Origin: JACCWP01 sp963801045
Lineage (GTDB): Bacteria > Actinomycetota > Actinomycetes > Propionibacteriales > Nocardioidaceae
Assembly (NCBI GenBank): GCA_963801045.1
Contig: CAWDDC010000005.1
Coordinates: 186,001-250,000 of the forward strand
Reading direction: 5' to 3'
Length of the DNA: 64,000 nt
In this document: one piece after another, positions 36,645 through 44,584 of the stretch
Numbering within the stretch: position 1 is the first letter of the stretch
Layout of the letters: each line of letters starts with the position of its first letter
Notes under the pieces: generated by a model
What the model was told of the DNA's origin: nothing
The model's input: the letters and a program-made list of their open reading frames with translations, nothing else
Database searches by the model: none
Translations under genes and position numbers: made by a program

Positions 36645-36674
36645 TTGGCACAACAATTGCATACCCGTTACTGT
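36645..36674 (+). promoter_or_regulatory. Promoter of the MarR-MFS operon, probably leaderless
   Basis: TTGGCA (36645-36650) and TACTGT (36669-36674) are 18 bases apart. The GTG start at 36682 lies about where transcription should begin, so the mRNA is probably leaderless, as is common in actinobacteria. The AT-rich stretch CACAACAATTGCATA between the hexamers stands out and may hold the MarR operator. Confidence 0.5.
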
Positions 36675-36681
36675 TGCGCGG

Positions 36682-37143
36682 GTGTCCACGTCTGACGAGC
36701 TGTTCGAAGCCCTGCAGGACTTCCTCCAGCGGATGTTCAGCCTCGCCGAGGTGGACGCGATGGACGCGCTCGTCGACCTCGACGTGTCGTTCTCCCAGGC
36801 CCGCACCGTCTTCGCCCTCGCGCACGTGGGCGTGCCGTTGCCGATCAGCGAGATCGCGCACCGGCTGGGACTGTCCCAGGCAGCAGCCGGGCGCAACGTC
36901 GACCAGCTGGTCAAGCTCGGGATCACGGAGCGGCACGAGAACCCCGAGGACCGCCGGGTCAAGCTGATCTCTCTCTCGCCGCGTGGTCTCGCGATCGCCG
37001 ACGCGCACATCGAACAGAAACGGCGGGCCCTACGGACCGTCACGGAACGACTCCCGGCCGAGGACTGCCGGCGACTCACCGAGGCGCTGCAACCGATCCT
37101 CGCCGGCGACTACCTCCGCAAGAGCACGAAGGAGCACGCATGA
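36682..37143 (+). CDS. MarR-family transcriptional regulator
   Basis: A 153-residue winged-helix protein: LPISEIAHRLGLSQAAAGRN is the helix-turn-helix and NPEDRRVKLISLSPRGLAIA the wing, both typical of MarR. It probably represses its own operon and responds to a drug or phenolic compound that relieves repression. The stop overlaps the start of the MFS exporter (ATGA), so regulator and pump are co-expressed. Start GTG has no Shine-Dalgarno sequence. Confidence 0.9.
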   Translation: MSTSDELFEALQDFLQRMFSLAEVDAMDALVDLDVSFSQARTVFALAHVGVPLPISEIAHRLGLSQAAAGRNVDQLVKLGITERHENPEDRRVKLISLSPRGLAIADAHIEQKRRALRTVTERLPAEDCRRLTEALQPILAGDYLRKSTKEHA

Positions 37144-38688
37144 CCTCCGCCGCCCCGGCACCTGAGTACCCCGACAAGATCGACGGCGCGGTGCTCAAGG
37201 TCGCCGGCGTCGTCGTCCTCGGCGCGATCATGTCGATTCTCGACATCACCGTCGTCAACGTGGCGCTGCCGACCTTCCAGACCGTCTTCGGCACGCCCGA
37301 GGACCCGATCGCCTACTCGCACGTGGCCTGGACCGTCACCGCCTACACGCTGGCCCTGGCCACGGTCATCCCGTTGACCGGCTGGGCCGCCGACCGGTTC
37401 GGCACCAAGCGCCTCTACCTCAGCGCCATCTTCTTGTTCACGGCCGGCTCGGTGCTGTGCGCGATGGCCGAGTCGATCAACATGCTCATCCTGTTCCGGG
37501 TCATCCAGGGCCTGGGTGGCGGCATGCTGATGCCGCTGGGCATGACGATCATGACCAGGGCCGCCGGGCCGCACCGGATGGGCCGGCTGATGGCGATCCT
37601 CGGCGTGCCGATGCTGCTCGGCCCGATCCTCGGTCCGATCCTCGGCGGCTGGCTGATCGACCACGCGAGCTGGCACTGGATCTTCCTGATCAACGCGCCG
37701 ATCGGTGTCATCGCGCTCATCTACGCCTTCGTCGTGCTGCCGAGCGACAGCCCGCAGCCGGCCGAGTCGCTCGACGTCATCGGCGTGCTGCTGCTGTCGC
37801 CGGGGCTCGCCCTGTTCCTGTTCGGGGTGTCCAGCCTGCCGACCGAGAACGGCGACTTCACCGCACCACGGGTGTGGGTGTCGATGCTGATCGGCGTCCT
37901 GCTGATGCTCGGCGTTCGTGTGGCACGCCTTCCGGCCCGAGCACCCGCTGCTCGACCTGAGGCTGTTCGCCAACCGCAACCTCTCGGTCTCGGTCATCAC
38001 GATGTTCCTGTTCGCGGCGGCGTTCTTCGGCGGCCTGCTGCTGGTGCCGACCTACTTCCAGGAGGTCCGGGGCGAGTCGACCCTCGACGCCGGCCTGCTG
38101 GTGGCGCCACAGGGCATCGGCGCCATGCTGACGATGCCGATCGCCGGCGCGCTGGTCGACAAGTTCCCGGTGGGGCGGATCGTGCCGTTCGGCATGATCG
38201 GCATCGCGATCGGCATGGGCGGGTTCACCCAGGTCGAGGCCGACACGTCGTACAGCCTGCTGATCACCTGGCTGTTCATCATGGGCCTCGGCATGGGCGC
38301 CACGATGATGCCGCTGTTCACGACGGCGCTGAAGACGCTCACCAACCAGGAGGTCGCCCGGGGGTCGACGCTGCTGAACATCTCGCAGCAGATCGCCAGC
38401 TCGGTCGGCGTCGCGGTCATCTCGGTGGTGCTGACCAACCAGCTCAAGAGCACCGACCTGGCCCTGCCCGCCATCGCGGCGCAGGGGGACCCGGCCGTCG
38501 CCGACCAGCTCGGTCCGGACGCGGTGCTCCAGGGGCTGACCGAGGCGGCCGCGGCGTTCGCCGATGCCTTCTCGGTGGCGTGGGTCCTGATCCTCGTCAC
38601 GTTCATCCCGGTGTTCTTCCTGCCGCGCAGGCGGGAGCCGTCGCACCTGCTCGACGACGAGGACAAGCCACCGGTCGTCGTGCACTGA
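37140..38688 (+). CDS. DHA2-type (EmrB/QacA-like) MFS drug exporter (frameshifted)
   Basis: A 515-residue exporter with one extra base near 37914, in the middle. Fourteen hydrophobic segments are expected; characteristic stretches are IMSILDITVVNVALPTFQTV (motif D1), TPLTGWAADRFGTKR-like motif A (reads TGWAADRFGTKRLYL), GLGGGMLMPLG and GPILGPILGGWLI (motif C). After the break it continues VWHAFRPEHPLLDLRLF. It uses the proton gradient to pump out drugs or other hydrophobic compounds, under control of the upstream MarR protein. Confidence 0.88.
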
Positions 38689-38742
38689 CCGCTGCCGCAC
38701 GACCACTGCTCGTCGGTGGGTGCCGGGTCTAGCCTCGACGCC

Positions 38743-39351
38743 ATGACCCGGCACCCCACCGTCGGCACCGGTGTGGCCGCCGACCTGCACCGCTACCTCC
38801 AGCAGTCCCGCGACAGCCTGCTCACGTCGCTGGACGGGCTGTCCGACTACGACGTCCGCCGGCCCATGACGCCCAGCGGCACCAACCTGCTCGGACTCGT
38901 CAAGCACCTCACGGGTATCGAGCTCTCCTATCTCGCCGACTCCGTCGGGCGTCCGGCACCGATCCGGCTGCCCTGGGTCGAGGACGGCTCGATCTGGGAC
39001 GGCGCCGACATGTGGGCCACGGCCGAGGAGACCAGGGACGACCTCCTCGGGCTCTACCGCGCGGCGTGGCAGCACGTCGACCAGTCGATCGACCAGCTGG
39101 CACTGGACGCCCCGGCCACCGTCGCGTGGTGGCCGGAGGAGCGCCGGCACACGACGTTCGGGTCGCTGCTGGTCCGGGTCGTCGCCGAGACCGCCCAGCA
39201 CGCAGGGCACGCCGACGTCATCCGCGAGGGCATCGACGGGTGGGCGGGGTCCGACCACGACGCGGCCGGCGACGCTGCCTGGTGGGCCCGCTACGTCGCG
39301 ACCGTCCAGCAGGCGGCCGACCAGCACCGCGAGCCCCGCGAGACGCCCTGA
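38743..39351 (+). CDS. DinB-family protein (DUF664, mycothiol-dependent type)
   Basis: A 202-residue four-helix-bundle protein: YLQQSRDSLLTSLDGLSDYD, GTNLLGLVKHLTGIELSYL and VVAETAQHAGHADVIREGID supply the three-histidine metal site of the DinB superfamily. Actinobacterial DUF664 members include mycothiol-dependent maleylpyruvate isomerase-like and thiol-transfer enzymes. ATG 38743 lies about eight bases after a TAGCCT -10-like element, suggesting a leaderless message. No partner genes. Confidence 0.8.
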   Translation: MTRHPTVGTGVAADLHRYLQQSRDSLLTSLDGLSDYDVRRPMTPSGTNLLGLVKHLTGIELSYLADSVGRPAPIRLPWVEDGSIWDGADMWATAEETRDDLLGLYRAAWQHVDQSIDQLALDAPATVAWWPEERRHTTFGSLLVRVVAETAQHAGHADVIREGIDGWAGSDHDAAGDAAWWARYVATVQQAADQHREPRETP

Positions 39352-39378
39352 CCGGTCCGCGGGAACGGTCGGCGGGGC

Positions 39379-39903
39379 TCAGTCGCGCAGGCCGCCCTTG
39401 GTGGTGACCGGGACGTACGTCCAGCCGGCGTCCACGACCACCGTGCTCACCGGGTCCTTCATCTCCGACACGTCGAAGCGGTACTGGTAGACCTGCCCCC
39501 AGTCCAGCGGGTTCACGCCCGTGTACGCGTACGCGGTGCCGAACGACTTCGACCCGAACGTGCGCCCCTGGAACTTCTCCGCCGACAGCTGCAGCTCGGG
39601 GGTGCCGGCCCGCCAGGAGACCTCCCACGCCTGCTCGAGCACCCGGACCTCGTGCTCGGCCTCGTTGAGCGCCAGCAGCAGCTTGTGCGACTTCTCCAGG
39701 CTGGCCTTCGCGAAGATCTCGTACCACTGCGCGTCGACGATGCGCCACTCCACGTCGAGGTCCGCCTCGGCACCCGGCTGCACGGTGAACGGGACCTGAT
39801 CGGTGCTGAGGGCGAGCAGCCGCCGCTCGACCTCTGCCCGGTCCAGGGCCGGGGTGCCCTCCTCAGGACGCTTCACGCCCTTCAGCCGGTCGAACAGTCC
39901 CAT
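39379..39903 (-). CDS. Conserved protein of unknown function
   Basis: A 174-residue soluble protein starting MGLFDRLKGVKRPEEGTPAL with a GGAGG ribosome-binding site. A mostly charged N-terminal part is followed by a beta-rich region with many aromatic residues (YEIFAKASLEKSHKLLLALN, FGTAYAYTGVNPLDWGQVYQ). No signal peptide, membrane segment or catalytic motif is seen. The GLFDRLKG opening recalls other small actinobacterial proteins, but I do not recognise the family. It converges with the DinB gene. Confidence 0.65.
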   Translation of the reverse strand: MGLFDRLKGVKRPEEGTPALDRAEVERRLLALSTDQVPFTVQPGAEADLDVEWRIVDAQWYEIFAKASLEKSHKLLLALNEAEHEVRVLEQAWEVSWRAGTPELQLSAEKFQGRTFGSKSFGTAYAYTGVNPLDWGQVYQYRFDVSEMKDPVSTVVVDAGWTYVPVTTKGGLRD

Positions 39904-40083
39904 CGTGACCTCCTGCGTCAGCCCCGTCGGCTCGGGCGACCCCGGTCGGCTGCCGGGACCCGGAGCCCGATCATCGCCCGCACGCCGCCTGCCGGGGAGC
40001 GTTTCGGCGCAACAAATCGGTGGCTCTGCGGGGTCGGTGCGTGGTTCAGTCCCCTCACCAGACGAGCGATGGAGGATCCCGAG

Positions 40084-40194
40084 ATGCGGCAGGCAGCCAT
40101 GTCCACACCGAAGGGAACCCACCTCCACCCCAAGGACATGACGCCTGGTGAAAACACTCAACCTCGGGATACTCGCGCACGTCGACGCCGGTAA
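40084..40194 (+). CDS. Possible 36-residue leader peptide overlapping the tet-like gene
   Basis: A short frame with a strong GGAGGA site eight bases before its ATG reads MRQAAMSTPKGTHLHPKDMT and ends in RDTRARRRR, stopping 47 bases inside the ribosomal-protection gene in another frame. The main gene's GTG has no convincing ribosome-binding site of its own, so its translation may depend on this frame. Leader peptides control tet(M) and many actinobacterial resistance genes; this one is unproven. Confidence 0.4.
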   Translation: MRQAAMSTPKGTHLHPKDMTPGENTQPRDTRARRRR

Positions 40195-42133
40195 GACCAG
40201 CCTGACCGAGCGGCTGCTGCACACCGTCGGCGTCATCGACGAGATCGGCAGCGTCGACGACGGCAGCACCCAGACCGACTCGCTCGCCCTCGAACGGCAA
40301 CGCGGCATCACCATCAAGTCCGCCGTCGTGTCGTTCGCCGTCGACGACGTCACCGTCAACCTGATCGACACCCCCGGCCACCCGGACTTCATCGCCGAGG
40401 TGGAGCGGGTGCTCAGCGTGCTCGACGGCGCGGTGCTCGTCATCTCCGCCGTCGAGGGCGTGCAGGCGCAGACGCGGGTCCTGATGCGCACCCTCCAGCG
40501 GCTGCGCATCCCGACGCTGATCTTCGTGAACAAGATCGACCGCGCCGGGGCGCAGGACGAGTCCGTGCTCCAGAGCATCTCGGAGCGGCTGCGGGTGCCG
40601 ACCATGGCGATGGGCTCGGTGCACGCGCTCGGCACCCGCGACGCGGCGTTCACCCCGTACGCCGCGTCCGACCCGACGGCGGTGGCCGGCCTGGCCGACG
40701 TGCTCGCCGACCACGACGACGCCCTGCTCGCGGCGTACGTCGACGACCCGGCGTCGGTGTCCTACGAACGACTGTGCGGCGCGCTCGCGACCCAGACCGC
40801 GCAGGCGCTGGTGCACCCGACGTTCTTCGGCTCGGCGATCACCGGGGCCGGCGTCGACGCCGTGCTCACCGGCATCACGCGGCTGCTCCCGGCGGCCGAG
40901 GGTGACGCCGACGCGTCGGTCGCCGGCACCGTGTTCAAGGTCGAACGGGGTCCTGCGGGGGAGAAGATCGCCTACGCCAGGTTGCGCTCGGGCACGGTGC
41001 GGGTGCGGGACCGGCTGCCGTTCGGGGGTGACACTGCCGGCAAGGTCACCGCGATCGGCGTCTTCGACCGGGGGGCTGCCGACCAGCGCGGGTCGGTCGT
41101 CGCCGGCCAGATCGGGAAGCTCTGGGGCCTCGCCGACGTCCAGATCGGCGACGCGATCGGGACGCCTTCGCAGGCCTCGCACGCGCACTACTTCGCGCCC
41201 CCGACGCTGGAGACCGTCGTCGTGCCGTGCCGCCGCGGCGACAAGGGCGCGCTGCACGTCGCGCTGGCCCAGCTCGCCGAGCAGGACCCGCTGATCGACC
41301 TGCGGCAGGACGACGTCCGGCAGGAGATCTTCGTGTCCCTCTACGGGGAGGTGCAGAAGGAGGTGGTCCAGGCGACGCTGGCCGACGACTACGGCATCGA
41401 CGTCACGTTCCGCGAGACCACGACCATCTGCATCGAGCGACCCGTGGGCACCGGTGCGGCGCTCGAGATCGGCGACGTGGAGCCGAACCCGTTCCTCGCC
41501 ACCATCGGGCTGCGCATCGAGCCGGCGCCGGTCGACTCCGGGGTGGAGTTCCGGCTGGAGATCGAGCTCGGCTCCCTCCCGCTCGCGTTCCTGCGGGCGA
41601 TCGAGGAGACGGTGCGGGAGACGCTGGCGCAGGGCCTGTACGGCTGGCAGGTCACCGACTGCGTCGTCACGCTGACGCGCTCCGGCTACTGGCCCCGGCA
41701 GAGCCACGCGCACGCCGTCTTCGACAAGAGCATGTCCAGCACCGCCGGCGACTTCCGACACCTGACGCCGCTGGTGCTGATGAGCGCCCTGCAGCAGGCG
41801 GGGAGCACGGTGTACGAGCCGATGCACCACTTCCGCCTGGAGATCCCGGCCGACACGTACGGACCGGTGCTGCCCGCGCTGACCCGGCTGCGGGCGGTGC
41901 CGCAATCACCCTCGATCCAGGGGGCGTCCTACGTCCTGGAGGGCGCGATCCCGGCGGCCCGGGTGCACGAGCTCCAGCAGCAGCTCCCGCCGCTGACCCG
42001 CGGCGAAGGAGTGCTGGAGTCGGCGTTCGACCACTACCAGCCCGCCCTCGGCCCGACCCCGCGCCGCGCGCGGTCGGACCACAACCCGCTCGACCGCCGG
42101 GAGTACCTGCTGCACGTGGTGCGCCGGGTCTAG
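40148..42133 (+). CDS. Tet(M)/OtrA-type ribosomal protection protein (translation GTPase)
   Basis: A complete 661-residue EF-G-like GTPase. GTP-binding motifs: G1 LAHVDAGKTSLTERLL, G2 QRGITIKSAVVSF, G3 IDTPGHPDFIAEVERVL, G4 FVNKIDRAGA. The domain order follows Tet(M)/Tet(O)/OtrA, which remove tetracycline from the ribosome; actinobacterial homologues such as OtrA protect producers. GTG 40148 starts MKTLNLGILAHVDAGKTS. Actual tetracycline resistance cannot be told from sequence, as many actinobacteria carry chromosomal homologues of unclear function. The overlapping short frame upstream hints at translational control. Confidence 0.88.
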   Translation: MKTLNLGILAHVDAGKTSLTERLLHTVGVIDEIGSVDDGSTQTDSLALERQRGITIKSAVVSFAVDDVTVNLIDTPGHPDFIAEVERVLSVLDGAVLVISAVEGVQAQTRVLMRTLQRLRIPTLIFVNKIDRAGAQDESVLQSISERLRVPTMAMGSVHALGTRDAAFTPYAASDPTAVAGLADVLADHDDALLAAYVDDPASVSYERLCGALATQTAQALVHPTFFGSAITGAGVDAVLTGITRLLPAAEGDADASVAGTVFKVERGPAGEKIAYARLRSGTVRVRDRLPFGGDTAGKVTAIGVFDRGAADQRGSVVAGQIGKLWGLADVQIGDAIGTPSQASHAHYFAPPTLETVVVPCRRGDKGALHVALAQLAEQDPLIDLRQDDVRQEIFVSLYGEVQKEVVQATLADDYGIDVTFRETTTICIERPVGTGAALEIGDVEPNPFLATIGLRIEPAPVDSGVEFRLEIELGSLPLAFLRAIEETVRETLAQGLYGWQVTDCVVTLTRSGYWPRQSHAHAVFDKSMSSTAGDFRHLTPLVLMSALQQAGSTVYEPMHHFRLEIPADTYGPVLPALTRLRAVPQSPSIQGASYVLEGAIPAARVHELQQQLPPLTRGEGVLESAFDHYQPALGPTPRRARSDHNPLDRREYLLHVVRRV

Positions 42134-42150
42134 TGAGGACGAGGCCGCCT

Positions 42151-42177
42151 TTGAGTGTCGGAACCGGGCGCTACCTT
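42151..42177 (+). promoter_or_regulatory. Possible promoter of the GH16-like gene
   Basis: TTGAGT (42151-42156) and TACCTT (42172-42177) are 15 bases apart, a little short. The ATG at 42183 would lie at the transcription start, so this message may be leaderless; no ribosome-binding site is visible. Confidence 0.35.
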
Positions 42178-42182
42178 CACGC

Positions 42183-42974
42183 ATGACGTCAGCCACCCGG
42201 CCGGACTTCGTGGACGACTTCGACCGACCCGACCTCGATCGGGCGGTCTGGCTGCCGCACTACCTGCCGGCGTGGAGCTCACTGGCGGCGTCGGCAGCGA
42301 CCTACGCGCTCGAGGACTCGCGCCTGCAGCTGACCATCCCGCCGGGCCAGGGGGTCTGGTGCGGGGACGACCACGCACCTCCGACGCGGGTGTCGGGGAT
42401 CCAGTCCGGCAACTTCTCCGGTCCGGTGGGCAGCACGGTCGGGCAGCAGCCCTATCGGGACGGGCTCACCGTACGCGAGCAGCAGGAGACGTTCTGGGGC
42501 TGGACGCCGCAGGGCGGCTCGATCGAGCTGCGGGCACGCGGTGTCGTCACGCCGCGGTCGATGGTCGCGTTCTGGATGGTCGGCCTGGAGGACCGTCCCG
42601 AGAGGTCGGCCGAGATCTGCGTCGCCGAGATCTTCGGCAACGCGGTGGTGCCGGGCGAGTCCGCCGCGGTGGGGATGGGGCTGCACCAGTTCCGCGACCC
42701 GGACGTCGCCGAGGACTTCGAGGCGGTGCGGCTGCCGATCGACGTCGCCGAGCTGCACACCTACGCCGTCGACTGGACGCCCGAGCGGGCCGACTTCCGC
42801 GTCGACGGGGAGCTGGTGCGCAGCTGCCCGCGGCCGCCGACGTACCCGATGCAGATGATGCTGGCGGTCTTCGACTTCCCCGAGCAGGCGGACGACGGCG
42901 GCGATGACGCCGCCGCCGTCCCCTGCCTCGAGGTCGACTACCTCCGTGGTGTCAGCGGTCCAGAGCCAGCCTGA
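42183..42974 (+). CDS. GH16-like (concanavalin A-fold) protein with altered catalytic motif
   Basis: A 263-residue beta-sandwich protein: VDDFDRPDLDRAVWLPHYLP, LEDSRLQLTI, IELRARGVVTPRSMVAFWMV and HTYAVDWTPERADFRVDGEL fit family 16 glycoside hydrolases. The active-site motif, normally E-x-D-x-x-E, reads EICVAEIFG, so both glutamates remain but the central aspartate is cysteine. There is no signal peptide, unusual for a polysaccharide-degrading enzyme. It may be a non-canonical hydrolase or a binding protein. Its 3' end overlaps the convergent protease gene by 23 bp. Confidence 0.7.
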   Translation: MTSATRPDFVDDFDRPDLDRAVWLPHYLPAWSSLAASAATYALEDSRLQLTIPPGQGVWCGDDHAPPTRVSGIQSGNFSGPVGSTVGQQPYRDGLTVREQQETFWGWTPQGGSIELRARGVVTPRSMVAFWMVGLEDRPERSAEICVAEIFGNAVVPGESAAVGMGLHQFRDPDVAEDFEAVRLPIDVAELHTYAVDWTPERADFRVDGELVRSCPRPPTYPMQMMLAVFDFPEQADDGGDDAAAVPCLEVDYLRGVSGPEPA

Positions 42975-43908
42975 TGAACCACGCGGTGTTCATCCGCTCG
43001 CGCTGTCCGCGGGTGAACTGGTTCATGAACGGGTCGTCGGTGTAGTTCATGAAGTTGCGGACCGGGTCACGCGGACCGCCCGGGCTCCCGCAGGTGTCCA
43101 GCGAGACGTCCTCCTCGAAGATGTTGTCGCCCGCGAACTGTCGCGGGGTGTCGGTGACGAAGTCGTTGCGTGCGCCGCAGCTGCCCTCGAAGGTGTGCCG
43201 GATGTTCAGCCAGTGCCCGATCTCGTGGGTGGCCGTGTCGCCCTGGTTGTAGACGCTGCCAGGGCCGAGGTCGGCGTTGCCGCCCGGCATGCTCGCGCCC
43301 CAGATGACGACGCCGTCGCCCTTGTCGACGTTGGGCGACGGGTAGTTCGCGTAGCCCAGCAGGCCGAAGTTGGGCCCGACGGAGAAGAGGTTCAGGTGCC
43401 TGTGGTTGCCCACGTGCAGGGTGCGCTGCATCTCGCGCAGCGACTTACGGCCCTTCTTCTCGAAGTAGCTGGCGGTGTACCACTCCCGGCTCTTGGTACG
43501 CGAGACGGAGTTGAGGTGGAACCGGAACGGCGTGTTGGCCGCGGCCGGGCCGGTGAGGCCGGCGTACGCCCGGTTGAGCACCTGGATCTGGCGGTGGATC
43601 CGCGCCATCGAGACGTACCCGTGGCCCTGACGGTCGGTGACGCCGTGGAAGTCGACGGGGATCGAGACCGATCCGTTGGCTCGCTGCGCCACCTTGAGCC
43701 CGCTGCGCTCGAGGACGCGCTGCTGGCTGGCCTCGAGCGCGGCCGACTGCCGGGGGGTCAGGGTGCTGGGGTCCCACCGAAGGTCGGTCCCCTCTGTCGC
43801 CCGGGCGGTGCCGCCGGCACTCCCCGCGGAGACCGCGCCACCCGTGGGCAGGACCAGGCCAGCACCCAGGAGCGCCGCTGTCGCGACGCTGAACAGAACT
43901 TTCTTCAT
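42952..43908 (-). CDS. Secreted zinc metalloprotease (M43 pappalysin-like)
   Basis: A 318-residue protein starting MKKVLFSVATAALLGAGLVL, a Sec-type signal peptide of about 30 residues. The catalytic zinc motif HEIGHWLNIRH fits HExxHxxGxxH-type metzincins with asparagine in place of the glycine, and FMNYTDD is the Met-turn region typical of M43 peptidases. C-terminal TRGQRERMNTAWFIRL is also typical. Two cysteines near the active site (GSCGARNDF and DTCGSPGG) may form a disulphide. ATG 43908 follows GGGGAT. The gene ends 23 bp inside the convergent GH16-like gene. Confidence 0.87.
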   Translation of the reverse strand: MKKVLFSVATAALLGAGLVLPTGGAVSAGSAGGTARATEGTDLRWDPSTLTPRQSAALEASQQRVLERSGLKVAQRANGSVSIPVDFHGVTDRQGHGYVSMARIHRQIQVLNRAYAGLTGPAAANTPFRFHLNSVSRTKSREWYTASYFEKKGRKSLREMQRTLHVGNHRHLNLFSVGPNFGLLGYANYPSPNVDKGDGVVIWGASMPGGNADLGPGSVYNQGDTATHEIGHWLNIRHTFEGSCGARNDFVTDTPRQFAGDNIFEEDVSLDTCGSPGGPRDPVRNFMNYTDDPFMNQFTRGQRERMNTAWFIRLALDR

Positions 43909-44016
43909 CCAGATCCCCTTTCGGACCACCGGACTGCGGTGTCCGGGGCAAGCACATCCTGAACCCCTCGCCACCCGGTGACATCACAACGAGGTCACCA
44001 GACGGTGTCGATCGGG

Positions 44017-44490
44017 TCAGGATTGCTCGGCAGCCCGCTGCAGCGCCGCGATGTCGAGCTTGCGCATCTGCAGCATCGCCGCCATCGCCCGCTGCCCCTT
44101 CGCGGTGTCCGGATCGCTGATCAGCTCGTCCAGGATCGTCGGCACGATCTGCCAGGACAGGCCGAACCGGTCCTTCAGCCAGCCGCATGGCCCCTCCTCG
44201 CCGCCTTCGGACAGGCCGGCCCAGAAGGTGTCGATCTCCTCCTGCGTCTCACAGTTGACCTGCAGCGACACCGCCTCGGTGAACGAGAACTCCGGGCCGC
44301 CGTTCAGGGCGACGAACTGCTGGCCCGCCAGCTCGAAGGTCACCGTCATGACCATGCCCTCCGGCCGGGGGCCGGCCTCGCCGTAGTGCGTGACCGCGAG
44401 GATCTTCGAGTCCGTGAACTGCGACGTGTAGAAGCGCGCCGCCTCCTCCGCCTCGGTGTCGAACCACAGGCTCGGCGTGATCTTCTGCAT
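44017..44490 (-). CDS. VOC-family (PhnB/glyoxalase-like) protein
   Basis: A 157-residue PhnB-type VOC protein: ITPSLWFDTEAEEAARFYTS, DSKILAVTHYGEAGP, FVALNGGPEFSFTEAVSLQV and the C-terminal GWLKDRFGLSWQIVPTIL. Database entries often call this group 3-demethylubiquinone-9 3-methyltransferase-like, but that activity is not supported; the fold binds a metal or small ligand. Function unknown. Stand-alone gene downstream of the APC permease gene on the same strand. Confidence 0.82.
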   Translation of the reverse strand: MQKITPSLWFDTEAEEAARFYTSQFTDSKILAVTHYGEAGPRPEGMVMTVTFELAGQQFVALNGGPEFSFTEAVSLQVNCETQEEIDTFWAGLSEGGEEGPCGWLKDRFGLSWQIVPTILDELISDPDTAKGQRAMAAMLQMRKLDIAALQRAAEQS

Positions 44491-44584
44491 GACTGGGTCC
44501 TCTCGTGCTGGTGACCCGCTAGGAGTCAGCGGGTGCCGTCACTCATGAGACGTCGGCCAGGGGCGCGACTCATCGGTGCCCGGC

